A DNA stretch of 64,000 nucleotides, from positions 142,155-206,154 of the forward strand of contig JAGOTG010000001.1 of assembly GCA_018061965.1 (NCBI GenBank). Direction: 5' to 3'. The position numbers and the translations under genes were made by a program. Below are positions 27,478 through 36,117 of this stretch, piece after piece. The notes under the pieces were generated by a model that saw nothing but the letters and a program-made list of their open reading frames with translations, did not search any database and was not told the DNA's origin. This DNA is from Legionellaceae bacterium (lineage in GTDB: Bacteria > Pseudomonadota > Gammaproteobacteria > Legionellales > Legionellaceae). Positions within the stretch are counted from its first letter, which is position 1, and every line of letters starts with the position of its first letter.

Positions 27478-28299
27478 ATGCCGGATATCACCAGCCCACC
27501 CGCCAGCTTTTATGGAATTTTGCATCAAAATAGCCCTGAAACAGCGGTGGATATTGCGGTAGAGCAAATCAAAACACTGGGTTATGCGGTCATTGATGGG
27601 GGATACTCAGCCCATGAACTGCGAACCTTTTCAGAAGAGTTCGATTGCGCTTATCAAGCCTATTTGACAGCGCATGGTCAGGATTTCCTTAAAAAAATCA
27701 ATGAACACTATACTATGCGCGCGCTACTGACTCATTCTGATCGCTTTTTGAATTTAGCGCTCAACTCCAATCTTTTTGCGGTGTTAAAAAAATTAATTGC
27801 TGGGAAATTTATATTGAATCAGCAAAACGGCATCATCAATCCACCGCATGAAACCTATAACCAGGGTGCATGGCATAGGGATTTACCTTATCAACATTTT
27901 GTGTCATCTCACCCGTTGGCGATCAATGCGCTTTTTTGCTTGGATGAATTTACTGTAGAAAATGGAGCGACTTTTGTTTTACCTGCATCACATAAACAAG
28001 AAGCCTTTTCCTCTGGACAATATATCGAAAAAAATGCATTGCAAATTGAGGCCAAGGCCGGTTCTTTTATCTTGCTGGATTGTATGTTATTTCATGCTGG
28101 TGGATTTAACCGCAGCCAGATTCCTCGGCGAGCGGTCAATCATGTGTATAATATTCCTTATTTTAAACAGCAAATTAGGATACCTGCGAATATGCATATC
28201 GAAAATCTGTCTATTGCAGATAAAGAAATCTTAGGATTTAATGATTTAGAGCCCAGCTCTGTTGCAGACTATCTCAAACTTAGAAGTAGTAAACAATAA
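27478..28299 (+). CDS. phytanoyl-CoA dioxygenase (PhyH) family protein
   Basis: 2OG-Fe(II) oxygenase of 273 aa. Iron ligands fit His133-x-Asp135 (WHRDLPYQH) and His206 (MLFHAGG), and an Arg at 217-218 would bind 2-oxoglutarate. NGATFVLPASHK is the typical PhyH segment. The frame is open from 27361, but the ATG at 27478, four bases after the preceding stop, is the sensible start. Probably hydroxylates a sugar or acyl group during polysaccharide tailoring; substrate unknown. Second non-haem iron oxygenase in the region after 19279. Confidence 0.82.
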   Translation: MPDITSPPASFYGILHQNSPETAVDIAVEQIKTLGYAVIDGGYSAHELRTFSEEFDCAYQAYLTAHGQDFLKKINEHYTMRALLTHSDRFLNLALNSNLFAVLKKLIAGKFILNQQNGIINPPHETYNQGAWHRDLPYQHFVSSHPLAINALFCLDEFTVENGATFVLPASHKQEAFSSGQYIEKNALQIEAKAGSFILLDCMLFHAGGFNRSQIPRRAVNHVYNIPYFKQQIRIPANMHIENLSIADKEILGFNDLEPSSVADYLKLRSSKQ

Positions 28300-28319
28300 A
28301 CTAGAGAAACTTAACCAAA

Positions 28320-28952
28320 ATGACTACCGCAAACAATGATAAATTATTATCCGATGTCGCTAGCTACTATGCGGAAAAGCTTACGCAACATGGATTGACC
28401 CCGAAGGGCGTTGATTGGAACACCGAAGATGGGCAACTTTTGCGCTTTAAACAATTATGTAAAATCATTAGTCTTGATTCTGTGTTCTCAATCAATGACT
28501 TGGGCTGCGGGTACGGTGCTTTATTCGATTATCTTGTGCTGCACTATACGCGGTTTCATTACATAGGGATCGATGTTTGTGAAACGATGATTGAACAAGC
28601 ACAAAAACGATTATCTCAGTATTCTCAAGTACAATTTGTATGTGCGCATCACCCTAATAACCTTGCTGATTATAGTATTGCCAGTGGTATCTTTAATGTG
28701 AAATTGGGACATTCTGACAAAGAGTGGCAAACCTATTTTTATGATAATTTGCATCTTTTGAATCAGGTCAGTTTAAAGGGTTTTTCTTTCAATTGTTTAA
28801 CCTCATACTCAGATCAAGACAAAATGAGTGCGAAATTATTTTATCCTAATCCGGGGGTTATATTTGATTATTGTAAACAGAATTTCTCACGTAATGTAGC
28901 GCTATTACATGACTATGACTTATATGAGTTTACTATTTTGGTAAGGAAATAA
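28320..28952 (+). CDS. class I SAM-dependent methyltransferase
   Basis: Methyltransferase of 210 aa with SAM motif I in INDLGCGYGALFDYL, the acidic residue ending strand 2 in YIGIDVCETMI, and post-motif residues typical of the Methyltransf_25/11 group. It has no membrane segment. It precedes the NeuD-like gene by two bases and follows PhyH by 20, so it belongs to the tailoring set. Probably an O- or C-methyltransferase acting on a sugar; the substrate is not evident. Confidence 0.8.
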   Translation: MTTANNDKLLSDVASYYAEKLTQHGLTPKGVDWNTEDGQLLRFKQLCKIISLDSVFSINDLGCGYGALFDYLVLHYTRFHYIGIDVCETMIEQAQKRLSQYSQVQFVCAHHPNNLADYSIASGIFNVKLGHSDKEWQTYFYDNLHLLNQVSLKGFSFNCLTSYSDQDKMSAKLFYPNPGVIFDYCKQNFSRNVALLHDYDLYEFTILVRK

Positions 28953-28954
28953 TT

Positions 28955-29620
28955 ATGAAAAAGAAAGTAATTATTTTTGGTACGGGGGACATTGCTGAAT
29001 TAGCGCATTTTTATTTCACTTTTGATTCGGATTATGATGTCGTTGGGTTTACAGTAGATGCCGCATATCTAAATGATTCGATTTTTTGTGGACTTCCTGT
29101 GGTTGCTTTTGAGCAAATACGAGAGCACTACTCGCCGGACCAATATGAGCTTTTTGTTGCTTTGAGTTATTCAAAATTAAACAGTATTCGAAAAGAAAAA
29201 TACTATGCTGTCAAGGCATTAGGTTATCGTATGGCGAGTTATATCAGTTCGCACGCCACTGTCTTAAATCAAGGTGCAGTCGGCGATAATTGCTTTGTTT
29301 TGGAAGACAATACCATTCAACCATTTGTAACGATTGGAAACAATGTCACGCTTTGGAGCGGTAATCATATCGGACATCATTCTTGTATAGCCGATCATTG
29401 TTTTATCGCATCCCATGCAGTGATCTCGGGAGGCGTCGTCATTGGCGAGCAATGTTTTATCGGTGTGAATGCGACGTTACGTGATCATCTTACTGTTAAA
29501 GAAAAATCAATTATTGGGGCCGGAGCACTTCTCATGACAGATGCTGAAGCGGAAGGTTTATACATAGGTACGGCCACGGAACGTTCCAAAATACCGAGTA
29601 CGAAGTTGCGAAAAATATGA
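28955..29620 (+). CDS. NeuD/PglD-type sugar acyltransferase
   Basis: Acyltransferase of 221 aa with an N-terminal Rossmann-like part (KKKVIIFGTGDIAELAHFYF) and a C-terminal left-handed beta-helix made of hexapeptide repeats (for example GAVGDNCFVLEDNTIQPFVTIGNN, here only partly quoted, and VVIGEQCFIGVNATL). The catalytic His of the family is probably in GHHSCIADHC. These enzymes acetylate amino sugars such as UDP-bacillosamine, sialic acid precursors or dTDP-4-amino sugars. The WecE product could be its acceptor (inference). AAGGA precedes the ATG. Confidence 0.85.
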   Translation: MKKKVIIFGTGDIAELAHFYFTFDSDYDVVGFTVDAAYLNDSIFCGLPVVAFEQIREHYSPDQYELFVALSYSKLNSIRKEKYYAVKALGYRMASYISSHATVLNQGAVGDNCFVLEDNTIQPFVTIGNNVTLWSGNHIGHHSCIADHCFIASHAVISGGVVIGEQCFIGVNATLRDHLTVKEKSIIGAGALLMTDAEAEGLYIGTATERSKIPSTKLRKI

Positions 29621-29636
29621 TGGTGAATACAGGCCA

Positions 29637-31304
29637 ATGAATGATAAGTATTTATATAAAATAGGCGTTTTTTTATCCGTAAGCATACTTTTTGCCTATA
29701 TCATTACATTATATATTGCGAATGGCTTGCCAATTTATCCTGATGAAATAGCGGCGAGATTAGACCATTCTCGCATAGGCTATGATTTCCCTTATAAAAC
29801 TGGGTTGACGCCGATGTGTAGGCATACCATGTTGGCTTATCCCTCTTTATGGTACTTGCCAGCCTGGGTAGAGTGGCTCATACATGGACAGATTCAGAAT
29901 TTAACACATTTGCGTATTCATGGGTTGGTCGGCAGTGGGTTATTGTTGATTTTATTGCTGTTTAAATTAAGTCAAAAACAGATTAATCCGGCTGTTCCTA
30001 TTTATAAAAACTTGTCGTTTTTGCTAATGGGGATGGCTTGGATACTTGGCGTTTTATGCATAGGCGTGATGCCGTTTTTTTTAGTCACACTGCGCTTTGA
30101 ACAAACTATTTTATGCTGTTTACTTGTCCAATTGTTGCTTTTTTCGTTATCTTTAAAAACTACAAGCGAACGAATCATAGCCGTATTGCTGTACTTCTTT
30201 TCTGCTTCAATTATGTTGTATCAGCATCCCAAAGCTTTATTTTTAACCCCTATTTTGATTTTAGTAGGATGCCAACTATTCGCTCGCCTCAAAAAAAACA
30301 TTGTTTATTTATTGTGGATTCTTTTGATAATGATCATTATCACAAACTACCATATTTGGGTGCAGATGGTGGATTGCTCTGCCTCTCCTAATGTTGCCGC
30401 CATCTATAGCGCTGCTACGGTAAATTTTAAAAACATCTGGTATCACCCAACTTTGTTTTTCTCAGAATTGGGTCATAGTATTTCAAACTATAGACCGGAG
30501 CTGATTCATCTTAGATTTCAACCAAATTCTGAAATAGGGTATTTACCCCATGTTTCACTGACTGGGTTTGTGCGCATATTTAATAAATTGATAGTCTTTA
30601 ATTATTTTGCATTAGTACTCAGTGTTTTATTTTTAACTGTACGGTCTTATTATCATGATCTGCAGCACAAAAAATTTTTAACGCCTCATTTATTGGTGCT
30701 AGGATTACTTTTTTGTGCTTTTCTGAATTTTTCTTTGAATCTTTGTAAGCATTGGTATGATGCAGGCTATTTATGGGCATTATTAGTGTGTGCTGCCGTG
30801 GTGTACGTTTCGGAGCATATTTCCTGGTTGATAAAGCAAAAAGCGACTTATGTGATTTTTTCTTATGTACTATTGGTTGGCATTGTTTCTCAATATATTT
30901 TGATCAGCAATTATTGGCAGCCTTTTCACAATGGATTTGAAGGTCCTAGTATTTCGCTGCATAATTATGATCCAACGAAGACAGATGGTGTATTCGAGAA
31001 ATTATCTTTGGCATGTCAAATAGATAGAAAAAAAGCACAATATATTATCATTGACGATGCGACTTACTTATATTTTCAACAGGCACCTTATCCTTTAGCC
31101 GTAACCTATATATTGATGGGGAATGATCAAAATTTCTTAAATCAGTTTGGATCGAAGTATCCTATCGATGGCATGGTCGTCCGTGCTCGGTATCTGCCAG
31201 AAATCTTGCAAAAAAAATATGCAATAAAAATCGATGACTTTATTTGTGTCCCAAAGTCCAATATCAAGCCGCTTTTTAGTGAGTGGGTTGTTGAGAGAAT
31301 ATAA
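29637..31304 (+). CDS. multi-spanning membrane protein, putative GT-C glycosyltransferase
   Basis: Integral membrane protein of 555 aa with about ten hydrophobic helices. The first helix (about 8-28) is followed by an extracytoplasmic loop with PDEIAARL, an acidic pair at the position where GT-C enzymes (PMT, ArnT, Gtr proteins) keep catalytic aspartate/glutamate. A soluble C-terminal part begins around residue 430. I infer a polyprenyl-phosphate-sugar-dependent glycosyltransferase that decorates the polysaccharide outside, working with the GtrB-like enzymes. Not recognised at gene level. Confidence 0.55.
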   Translation: MNDKYLYKIGVFLSVSILFAYIITLYIANGLPIYPDEIAARLDHSRIGYDFPYKTGLTPMCRHTMLAYPSLWYLPAWVEWLIHGQIQNLTHLRIHGLVGSGLLLILLLFKLSQKQINPAVPIYKNLSFLLMGMAWILGVLCIGVMPFFLVTLRFEQTILCCLLVQLLLFSLSLKTTSERIIAVLLYFFSASIMLYQHPKALFLTPILILVGCQLFARLKKNIVYLLWILLIMIIITNYHIWVQMVDCSASPNVAAIYSAATVNFKNIWYHPTLFFSELGHSISNYRPELIHLRFQPNSEIGYLPHVSLTGFVRIFNKLIVFNYFALVLSVLFLTVRSYYHDLQHKKFLTPHLLVLGLLFCAFLNFSLNLCKHWYDAGYLWALLVCAAVVYVSEHISWLIKQKATYVIFSYVLLVGIVSQYILISNYWQPFHNGFEGPSISLHNYDPTKTDGVFEKLSLACQIDRKKAQYIIIDDATYLYFQQAPYPLAVTYILMGNDQNFLNQFGSKYPIDGMVVRARYLPEILQKKYAIKIDDFICVPKSNIKPLFSEWVVERI

Positions 31305-31380
31305 AAAACATTTTCCACTTGTTCGAAAACGTATAACCATTTAACATATCAACACTTTTTTGAAATTTTTTGCATAAGTA

Positions 31381-31409
31381 TTTAAAGATCGCAGATTAAG
31401 ATCTTTAAA
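31381..31409. promoter_or_regulatory. perfect 10-bp inverted repeat upstream of the aldolase gene
   Basis: TTTAAAGATC (31381-31390) and GATCTTTAAA (31400-31409) are exact complements around a 9-base loop, ending nine bases before the GGAG of the next gene. No U-tract follows, so it is more likely an operator or 5' leader hairpin than a terminator. The 124-base gap is the only sizeable break in this gene run. Confidence 0.45.
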
Positions 31410-31428
31410 ATTGGATTTGGAGAATAAA

Positions 31429-32262
31429 ATGAACAAATTGGAATTGCAAATGACGGAATTGTTGCTTGATTTAAAGCAAAATTATCATGTCACCGGCATT
31501 AAAGCAGAGTTTGAAGCGGAAGGTACGCGGATGGAAGAAGCCATGCGCTTAAAAGACGTGACTTCGGCAGTTCCAGGTCTTGGGTTAAACATTAAAATTG
31601 GTGGCTGTGAAGCAATTAAAGATATGTTTGATGCTATTGGCTTGGGTGCACAGCGTATTATTGCTCCAATGGTGGAAACACCCTATGCATTACAAAAATT
31701 TATTCGTGCTGCGCAATTGGTATATGGTGATGAGTTCGATCAAGTTGAGATTTTGGTAAATATTGAAACGTTTACTGCGTATCAATGCTTCCAACAGATG
31801 TTAGCCATTCCTGAAATCAAATACCTAAATGGTATTGTAATTGGCCGAGTGGATATGGTCGGATCTATGGGACTTGCTCGTACGCAGGTGAACTCTCAGA
31901 AAATTTTAGATCTAAGTCTTGATTTGGCAGCGCAAGCGAAAGAGCATGGTTTAAAGGTCGTTGTCGGAGGTGGCGTTTCAGTCGATTCTATTCCATTTTT
32001 TAAAGCGTTTCCCCAAGGTCATTTGGATCGGTTCGAAACTAGAAAGATTATTTTTTCTTGTCCAGATGCGATTCAAAATCCGGAAATTGCCTTTATTAAA
32101 GCCGTTCAATTTGAAATCATGTGGCTGAAAAACAAGCGAAACTATTACAGTGTGATAGCTCGTGAAGATGAAGAGCGGATTCAAATGATGCAAGAGCGCT
32201 ATAAGGCATCGTTGCAGAAAATACAACACGCGACTGCGGATGCCGATCTTAGCTTAGTGTAA
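31429..32262 (+). CDS. HpcH/HpaI aldolase / citrate lyase family protein
   Basis: TIM-barrel enzyme of 277 aa in the HpcH/HpaI and citrate-lyase beta family. Visible are TSAVPGLGLNIKIGGCEA, the GAQRIIAPMVETPYAL segment with the metal-binding Glu region, VNIETFTAYQ, and GIVIGRVDMVGSMGL near the acetyl-binding loop. These enzymes cleave or form C-C bonds with pyruvate or acetyl-CoA-type partners. In a polysaccharide locus it may make a branched or acidic building block. The TTG at 31411 is in frame, but the ATG at 31429, with GGAG seven bases upstream, is preferred. Confidence 0.75.
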   Translation: MNKLELQMTELLLDLKQNYHVTGIKAEFEAEGTRMEEAMRLKDVTSAVPGLGLNIKIGGCEAIKDMFDAIGLGAQRIIAPMVETPYALQKFIRAAQLVYGDEFDQVEILVNIETFTAYQCFQQMLAIPEIKYLNGIVIGRVDMVGSMGLARTQVNSQKILDLSLDLAAQAKEHGLKVVVGGGVSVDSIPFFKAFPQGHLDRFETRKIIFSCPDAIQNPEIAFIKAVQFEIMWLKNKRNYYSVIAREDEERIQMMQERYKASLQKIQHATADADLSLV

Positions 32263-32269
32263 AAAAATA

Positions 32270-34774
32270 ATGACGGCAGCGTTGCGCTCACCCAGTGCAC
32301 AAAAAACACTTACTATGCAAAATGCTATTTTGCTCTATTTTGTGATATTTAGTGTTGGGTTATGTAAACTGACCTGGGTGATGTCGCGATACATTGAACA
32401 ATATATTGATTTGCACGAGGTGCTCAATCAGATGTCTGATTGGGCTGCTTTCTTTCCGCATGAAAAATTACCTCAATTACTCTTTTTTTGCTTCTCCGTG
32501 GCGGCTTTATTTCTTTTTTGGGGACTGTATTTTGGTCTTTCCTTCAATAAAAACAAATGGCCTGTGAAGTCGCTCCCTGCGTCTTGGGTTGTTACTTATT
32601 TTGTTGCCGCTGCCCTTCTAAATTTGGGATTGGTGCCCATTGCAAAATATCTGTTCCTAGATACTTTTGCGTGGCTGTTTGGTTTTTTCGCGTTACCGGG
32701 TTTTTTATATAAACAAAAGATTAAGACGAGTATTGCTGGGCTTGAAACCAAACTCTATCTAGCACCCAAAGTGATTTGGGTGATGACGGGGTTGGTGACG
32801 ATGCTGTTTATATTTTTGTTCGTCCCTTTCATTTTTAAGCCGCTGCAGATTGTTAATGAATTCATGGACGTTCCAGAGCAAACTCTCTTTGCAAATGGTC
32901 AAGCTGTGGATAATATGCAGTATCTTAATCAGCATCATATTGGTGGCCTTCATCTCTATGATCCGCGTCATGACCAGGGGGCGGTAACTGAATCTGTCGA
33001 TATTGCCAAGGTCAAGCTTCCCTGGACGCCAACTTTGAGTCATTTTTTAAATGGTGCTGGCCATGCATTGTTTGTTTATGACGAGTCCTCGCAAACCCTC
33101 TCCATAAAAGGCAGGATGCCGAAGCGAGCTTACCGTGAATTATTAGATATTTATCAAAATGATCGGGACAGTATGCAACAAGTTAAACAGCTGTTCGTGC
33201 AAGCAAATCAGATTGAAAACTTGAATAAAAAACATATCTACACCCCGGAAGAACAAGAGTTTATTAGAAAAAACCGCAGTGAAGTCGCACAAAAAATCAA
33301 AGCGGGCTGGTTTTTCTTCCATCACAGCTGGGTTCTCAATCCCATATTAGCTATTTCATTGGGCGCTGATGCCTCAAAACAAGTATTTATTTACGGAGTT
33401 GGAAGCGCTGTTTTTTTGCAACATGTTTTAAACAAAATGGGTGGAATCAGTTTCCAAAATTATTTTGCAGCGACTTTTGCGGTGTATCCCATTTATTTTT
33501 TAATTTTTTTAGCCGTACTGTATCGGATTTTTAAACGTGCCGATTTTGTATGTATTGGAGCGATATTACTGAGTACCAGCTTTTTTATATTGGGATACCA
33601 AATGATCTTGTTGGCGCCAGGATATAATCCGATGCGCCACGTGTTTGATATGCTGATTATTTTACTTTTCTTTCGGTATATACAAAAAAATACTATGTTG
33701 TCATTGCTGATGGTGGTGCTGGCTGGTTGGACTGCGATTGTTTGGAGTAAAGACTTTGGTCTGTTTTTGATGTTGCCGTGCCTAGGAACGGTGATCATTA
33801 AGAATTGCGTTCTACGCAGACAGGCCTATGCGCATTTTTTGGTTGCTGGTTTAGGCTTTATGATTGCGGGCATATTGTATTGTTTACCAATTCATGGGGT
33901 AAATTATAATTTCCTGTATATGCTGCTAGGGGTTACGATGCCGGGTACCTCTACTATTAGAATCAGTATTGTCTTATTTTGCATTGGTCTCATGTATGTG
34001 TTCTTCGTCCGCTCTAAGAAAGTTGATTCGGATTATTATTGGTTGTCTTTGGGGTTGTTCTTTTATTTTCAATTACAGCTTATCTATTATATATGGTACC
34101 CCTCAGTTCAACATTTTCTGGTGTTGGCGCCCATTATCATAATGGGCGGTTTGACATTGGTTCGTCTGGGTTACGATACGAACAAAGAAACTGTCACCGG
34201 GTGCAGGCTCGTGTTGTTATCTAGTTTGTTATTTCTATATCTTCCAAGTTTATATAGTTTTAATAAAGAAAAAATCGATCATCACAGAGTTTTTGATGCA
34301 CATATTGTACACAATTGGGATTTTAAGTACGCCCGTTTTCAAACAACGATGGAACCCTACGTATTTGGTGAGACTTTGCGTTTGATTGAGAAATATACTC
34401 CCGATTCTGCCATGGTCTTGATTTCGAAATATGATGATATTCTGCCGGTATTAGCGCATCGTTATAATGCATTACCGGTAGTAAATTTGGCTTTAGATTT
34501 AATATCTAACCGCGATACTAATCGATGCATACAAGCAATTAACTTGAATAAACCTCAGTATGTGTTGGTGGACTCTGATATTCACCGAGATTTGCGCGGG
34601 GATGTAGTGCTTCCGCATGGTCATTGGGGCGCTATTACTCAGTATGATGAGTCTTATGGGCGATTTATGGTTATTAAAAATATGCGGACTCTATTTGATG
34701 CAATTCAACAAGATTATAGTTTGCTAGAACAAGGATCTTTGCTCAGCGTTTATCAACGGAAATTGGGGACTTAG
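32270..34774 (+). CDS. large multi-spanning membrane protein, possible GT-C glycosyltransferase
   Basis: Not firmly recognised. Protein of 834 aa with about 13 hydrophobic segments. Four N-terminal helices (to about residue 190) are followed by a hydrophilic loop (about 200-350, with a basic, Gln-rich helix), a second membrane block (about 355-665) and a soluble C-terminal part of about 160 residues. That layout, and its place directly before gtrA (no intergenic bases) in a locus with GtrB-like enzymes, suggests the serotype-specific transferase of a Gtr-like system. It could also be an O-antigen polymerase-like protein. Confidence 0.5.
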   Translation: MTAALRSPSAQKTLTMQNAILLYFVIFSVGLCKLTWVMSRYIEQYIDLHEVLNQMSDWAAFFPHEKLPQLLFFCFSVAALFLFWGLYFGLSFNKNKWPVKSLPASWVVTYFVAAALLNLGLVPIAKYLFLDTFAWLFGFFALPGFLYKQKIKTSIAGLETKLYLAPKVIWVMTGLVTMLFIFLFVPFIFKPLQIVNEFMDVPEQTLFANGQAVDNMQYLNQHHIGGLHLYDPRHDQGAVTESVDIAKVKLPWTPTLSHFLNGAGHALFVYDESSQTLSIKGRMPKRAYRELLDIYQNDRDSMQQVKQLFVQANQIENLNKKHIYTPEEQEFIRKNRSEVAQKIKAGWFFFHHSWVLNPILAISLGADASKQVFIYGVGSAVFLQHVLNKMGGISFQNYFAATFAVYPIYFLIFLAVLYRIFKRADFVCIGAILLSTSFFILGYQMILLAPGYNPMRHVFDMLIILLFFRYIQKNTMLSLLMVVLAGWTAIVWSKDFGLFLMLPCLGTVIIKNCVLRRQAYAHFLVAGLGFMIAGILYCLPIHGVNYNFLYMLLGVTMPGTSTIRISIVLFCIGLMYVFFVRSKKVDSDYYWLSLGLFFYFQLQLIYYIWYPSVQHFLVLAPIIIMGGLTLVRLGYDTNKETVTGCRLVLLSSLLFLYLPSLYSFNKEKIDHHRVFDAHIVHNWDFKYARFQTTMEPYVFGETLRLIEKYTPDSAMVLISKYDDILPVLAHRYNALPVVNLALDLISNRDTNRCIQAINLNKPQYVLVDSDIHRDLRGDVVLPHGHWGAITQYDESYGRFMVIKNMRTLFDAIQQDYSLLEQGSLLSVYQRKLGT

Positions 34775-35179
34775 ATGTTTGCCGGATTAAACTTTGACAC
34801 CAAAGTGCTTTGGTTTTTGTTAGTTGGGGGACTCAATACGTTGCTCGGCTTTGGTTTATTTCCTACGGTGTACTGGGTAATGGCTGATTATCGGGCGCAT
34901 TATGTTTGGATGTTGGCTATCTGTCATATTATTAATGTGAGTTGCTCTTACTTTTCCAATAAATATTTCGTTTTTCGCACCCAAGGGCGTGTGTTGACTG
35001 AAATGACAAAATTTGTGAGTTTCCATGTGGTATACTTTTTGTTCGTGTTGTTATTAGTTCCATTTTTTGTCGAGTATGCTCATTTTAATCCAATGGTCAT
35101 TCAATTTAGTATCAGCGTATTAGTCGTTATTAGCAGTTTTTTTTGGTACGATAAAGTGGTTTTTTTGTTGAAGAAATAA
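34775..35179 (+). CDS. GtrA family membrane protein
   Basis: Protein of 134 aa with four membrane helices and the GtrA pattern: FLLVGGLNTLLGFGLF in helix one and SNKYFVFR between helices two and three. GtrA proteins are thought to flip undecaprenyl-phosphate-sugar across the inner membrane. The ATG follows the stop of the large membrane protein with no spacing, and the stop abuts the next ATG (TAAATG). With a GtrB-like enzyme and a large membrane transferase this forms a complete glucosylation-type cassette. Confidence 0.88.
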   Translation: MFAGLNFDTKVLWFLLVGGLNTLLGFGLFPTVYWVMADYRAHYVWMLAICHIINVSCSYFSNKYFVFRTQGRVLTEMTKFVSFHVVYFLFVLLLVPFFVEYAHFNPMVIQFSISVLVVISSFFWYDKVVFLLKK

Positions 35180-36106
35180 ATGATGAATTATGAGAAAAGA
35201 GCATGTTGCATTTGTGGCACGGAAACTGCGGGGTCACGTGGAATAAATACGATCCTTCCTGCGGAAGATTTGGAATTTGTTCAATTGAAAGATCAGTGGA
35301 ACGGTTTCTTTAAAGATGCAGACTGCGAGCGCTCATTTTTTTCTTATATACGTTGTGTAGCATGTGGCTTATTGTATTGCCCCAAATACTTTTATGCAGA
35401 CCAGCTCGCAAATTTGTATCAAAATATGCCGGATAATACGGCAACGGTGGATTTAAGTTCATTGCGCAAAACGCAACATGGGTATTTTAAAGCCCTCTTA
35501 CCACATCTAGAAAAACTACAAGGTGATTATTTTGAGATGGGTCCGGATATTGGCCTGTTTACCGAATATGTTGTAAAAAAAAATCAGTTCAACAAGATTT
35601 GGCTCGCTGAGCCTAATCGAACTGTGTGGCCACAACTGGAGCAATTACTAGAAGGACAATCTTCTCATTTGTTTTCTGATTTGTTGGAAGAAGATCCGAT
35701 CCCGAATTCTGTATTGGGTGTTGCGGTCATGATTCATGTATTGGATCATGTGTTAGATCCTGTCCAAATGCTCACTCATCTGCATAGCAAAATGCAAGAT
35801 AACGGTTTGTTAGTGATTGTCACGCATGATGAGTCTTCTTTATTGGCGTCTGTTTTGAAACAGAAATGGCCGGCTTATTGTTTGCAACATCCTCAATTGT
35901 ATCAACCGAAATCCATCACCCATTTGTTGAACAAATCCGGATTCAAAGTGCTGGACATTCAGAAAACCTATAATCATTTTCCATTAGGATATCTGTTGAA
36001 TCATTTGGTTTGGGCATTAGGATTTAAGAAAAAAGTATTTCCGGATTGGACCAGATTACAATTGCCATTGAAGTTGGGAAATATTATAACGATTGCAGCA
36101 AAATAG
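35180..36106 (+). CDS. class I SAM methyltransferase with N-terminal zinc-ribbon-like motif
   Basis: Methyltransferase of 308 aa. The N-terminus has two cysteine pairs, CCICG (about 10-14) and CVACG (about 58-62), like a zinc-binding motif. The SAM fold follows with EMGPDIGLFTEYV as motif I, LAEPN as the acidic strand-2 end and VMIHVLDHVLDP as motif near post-I. This organisation resembles sugar C-methyltransferases with an N-terminal zinc-binding domain, although motif I is divergent. It might methylate a nucleotide sugar. It is followed by the Rieske gene after 11 bases. Confidence 0.72.
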   Translation: MMNYEKRACCICGTETAGSRGINTILPAEDLEFVQLKDQWNGFFKDADCERSFFSYIRCVACGLLYCPKYFYADQLANLYQNMPDNTATVDLSSLRKTQHGYFKALLPHLEKLQGDYFEMGPDIGLFTEYVVKKNQFNKIWLAEPNRTVWPQLEQLLEGQSSHLFSDLLEEDPIPNSVLGVAVMIHVLDHVLDPVQMLTHLHSKMQDNGLLVIVTHDESSLLASVLKQKWPAYCLQHPQLYQPKSITHLLNKSGFKVLDIQKTYNHFPLGYLLNHLVWALGFKKKVFPDWTRLQLPLKLGNIITIAAK

Positions 36107-36117
36107 GAGTGCATTTT

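Noticed and set aside
36046..36117. Longer N-terminus for the Rieske protein
   Set aside because: It overlaps the methyltransferase by 60 bases, and AGGAG before the GTG at 36118 gives a better start.
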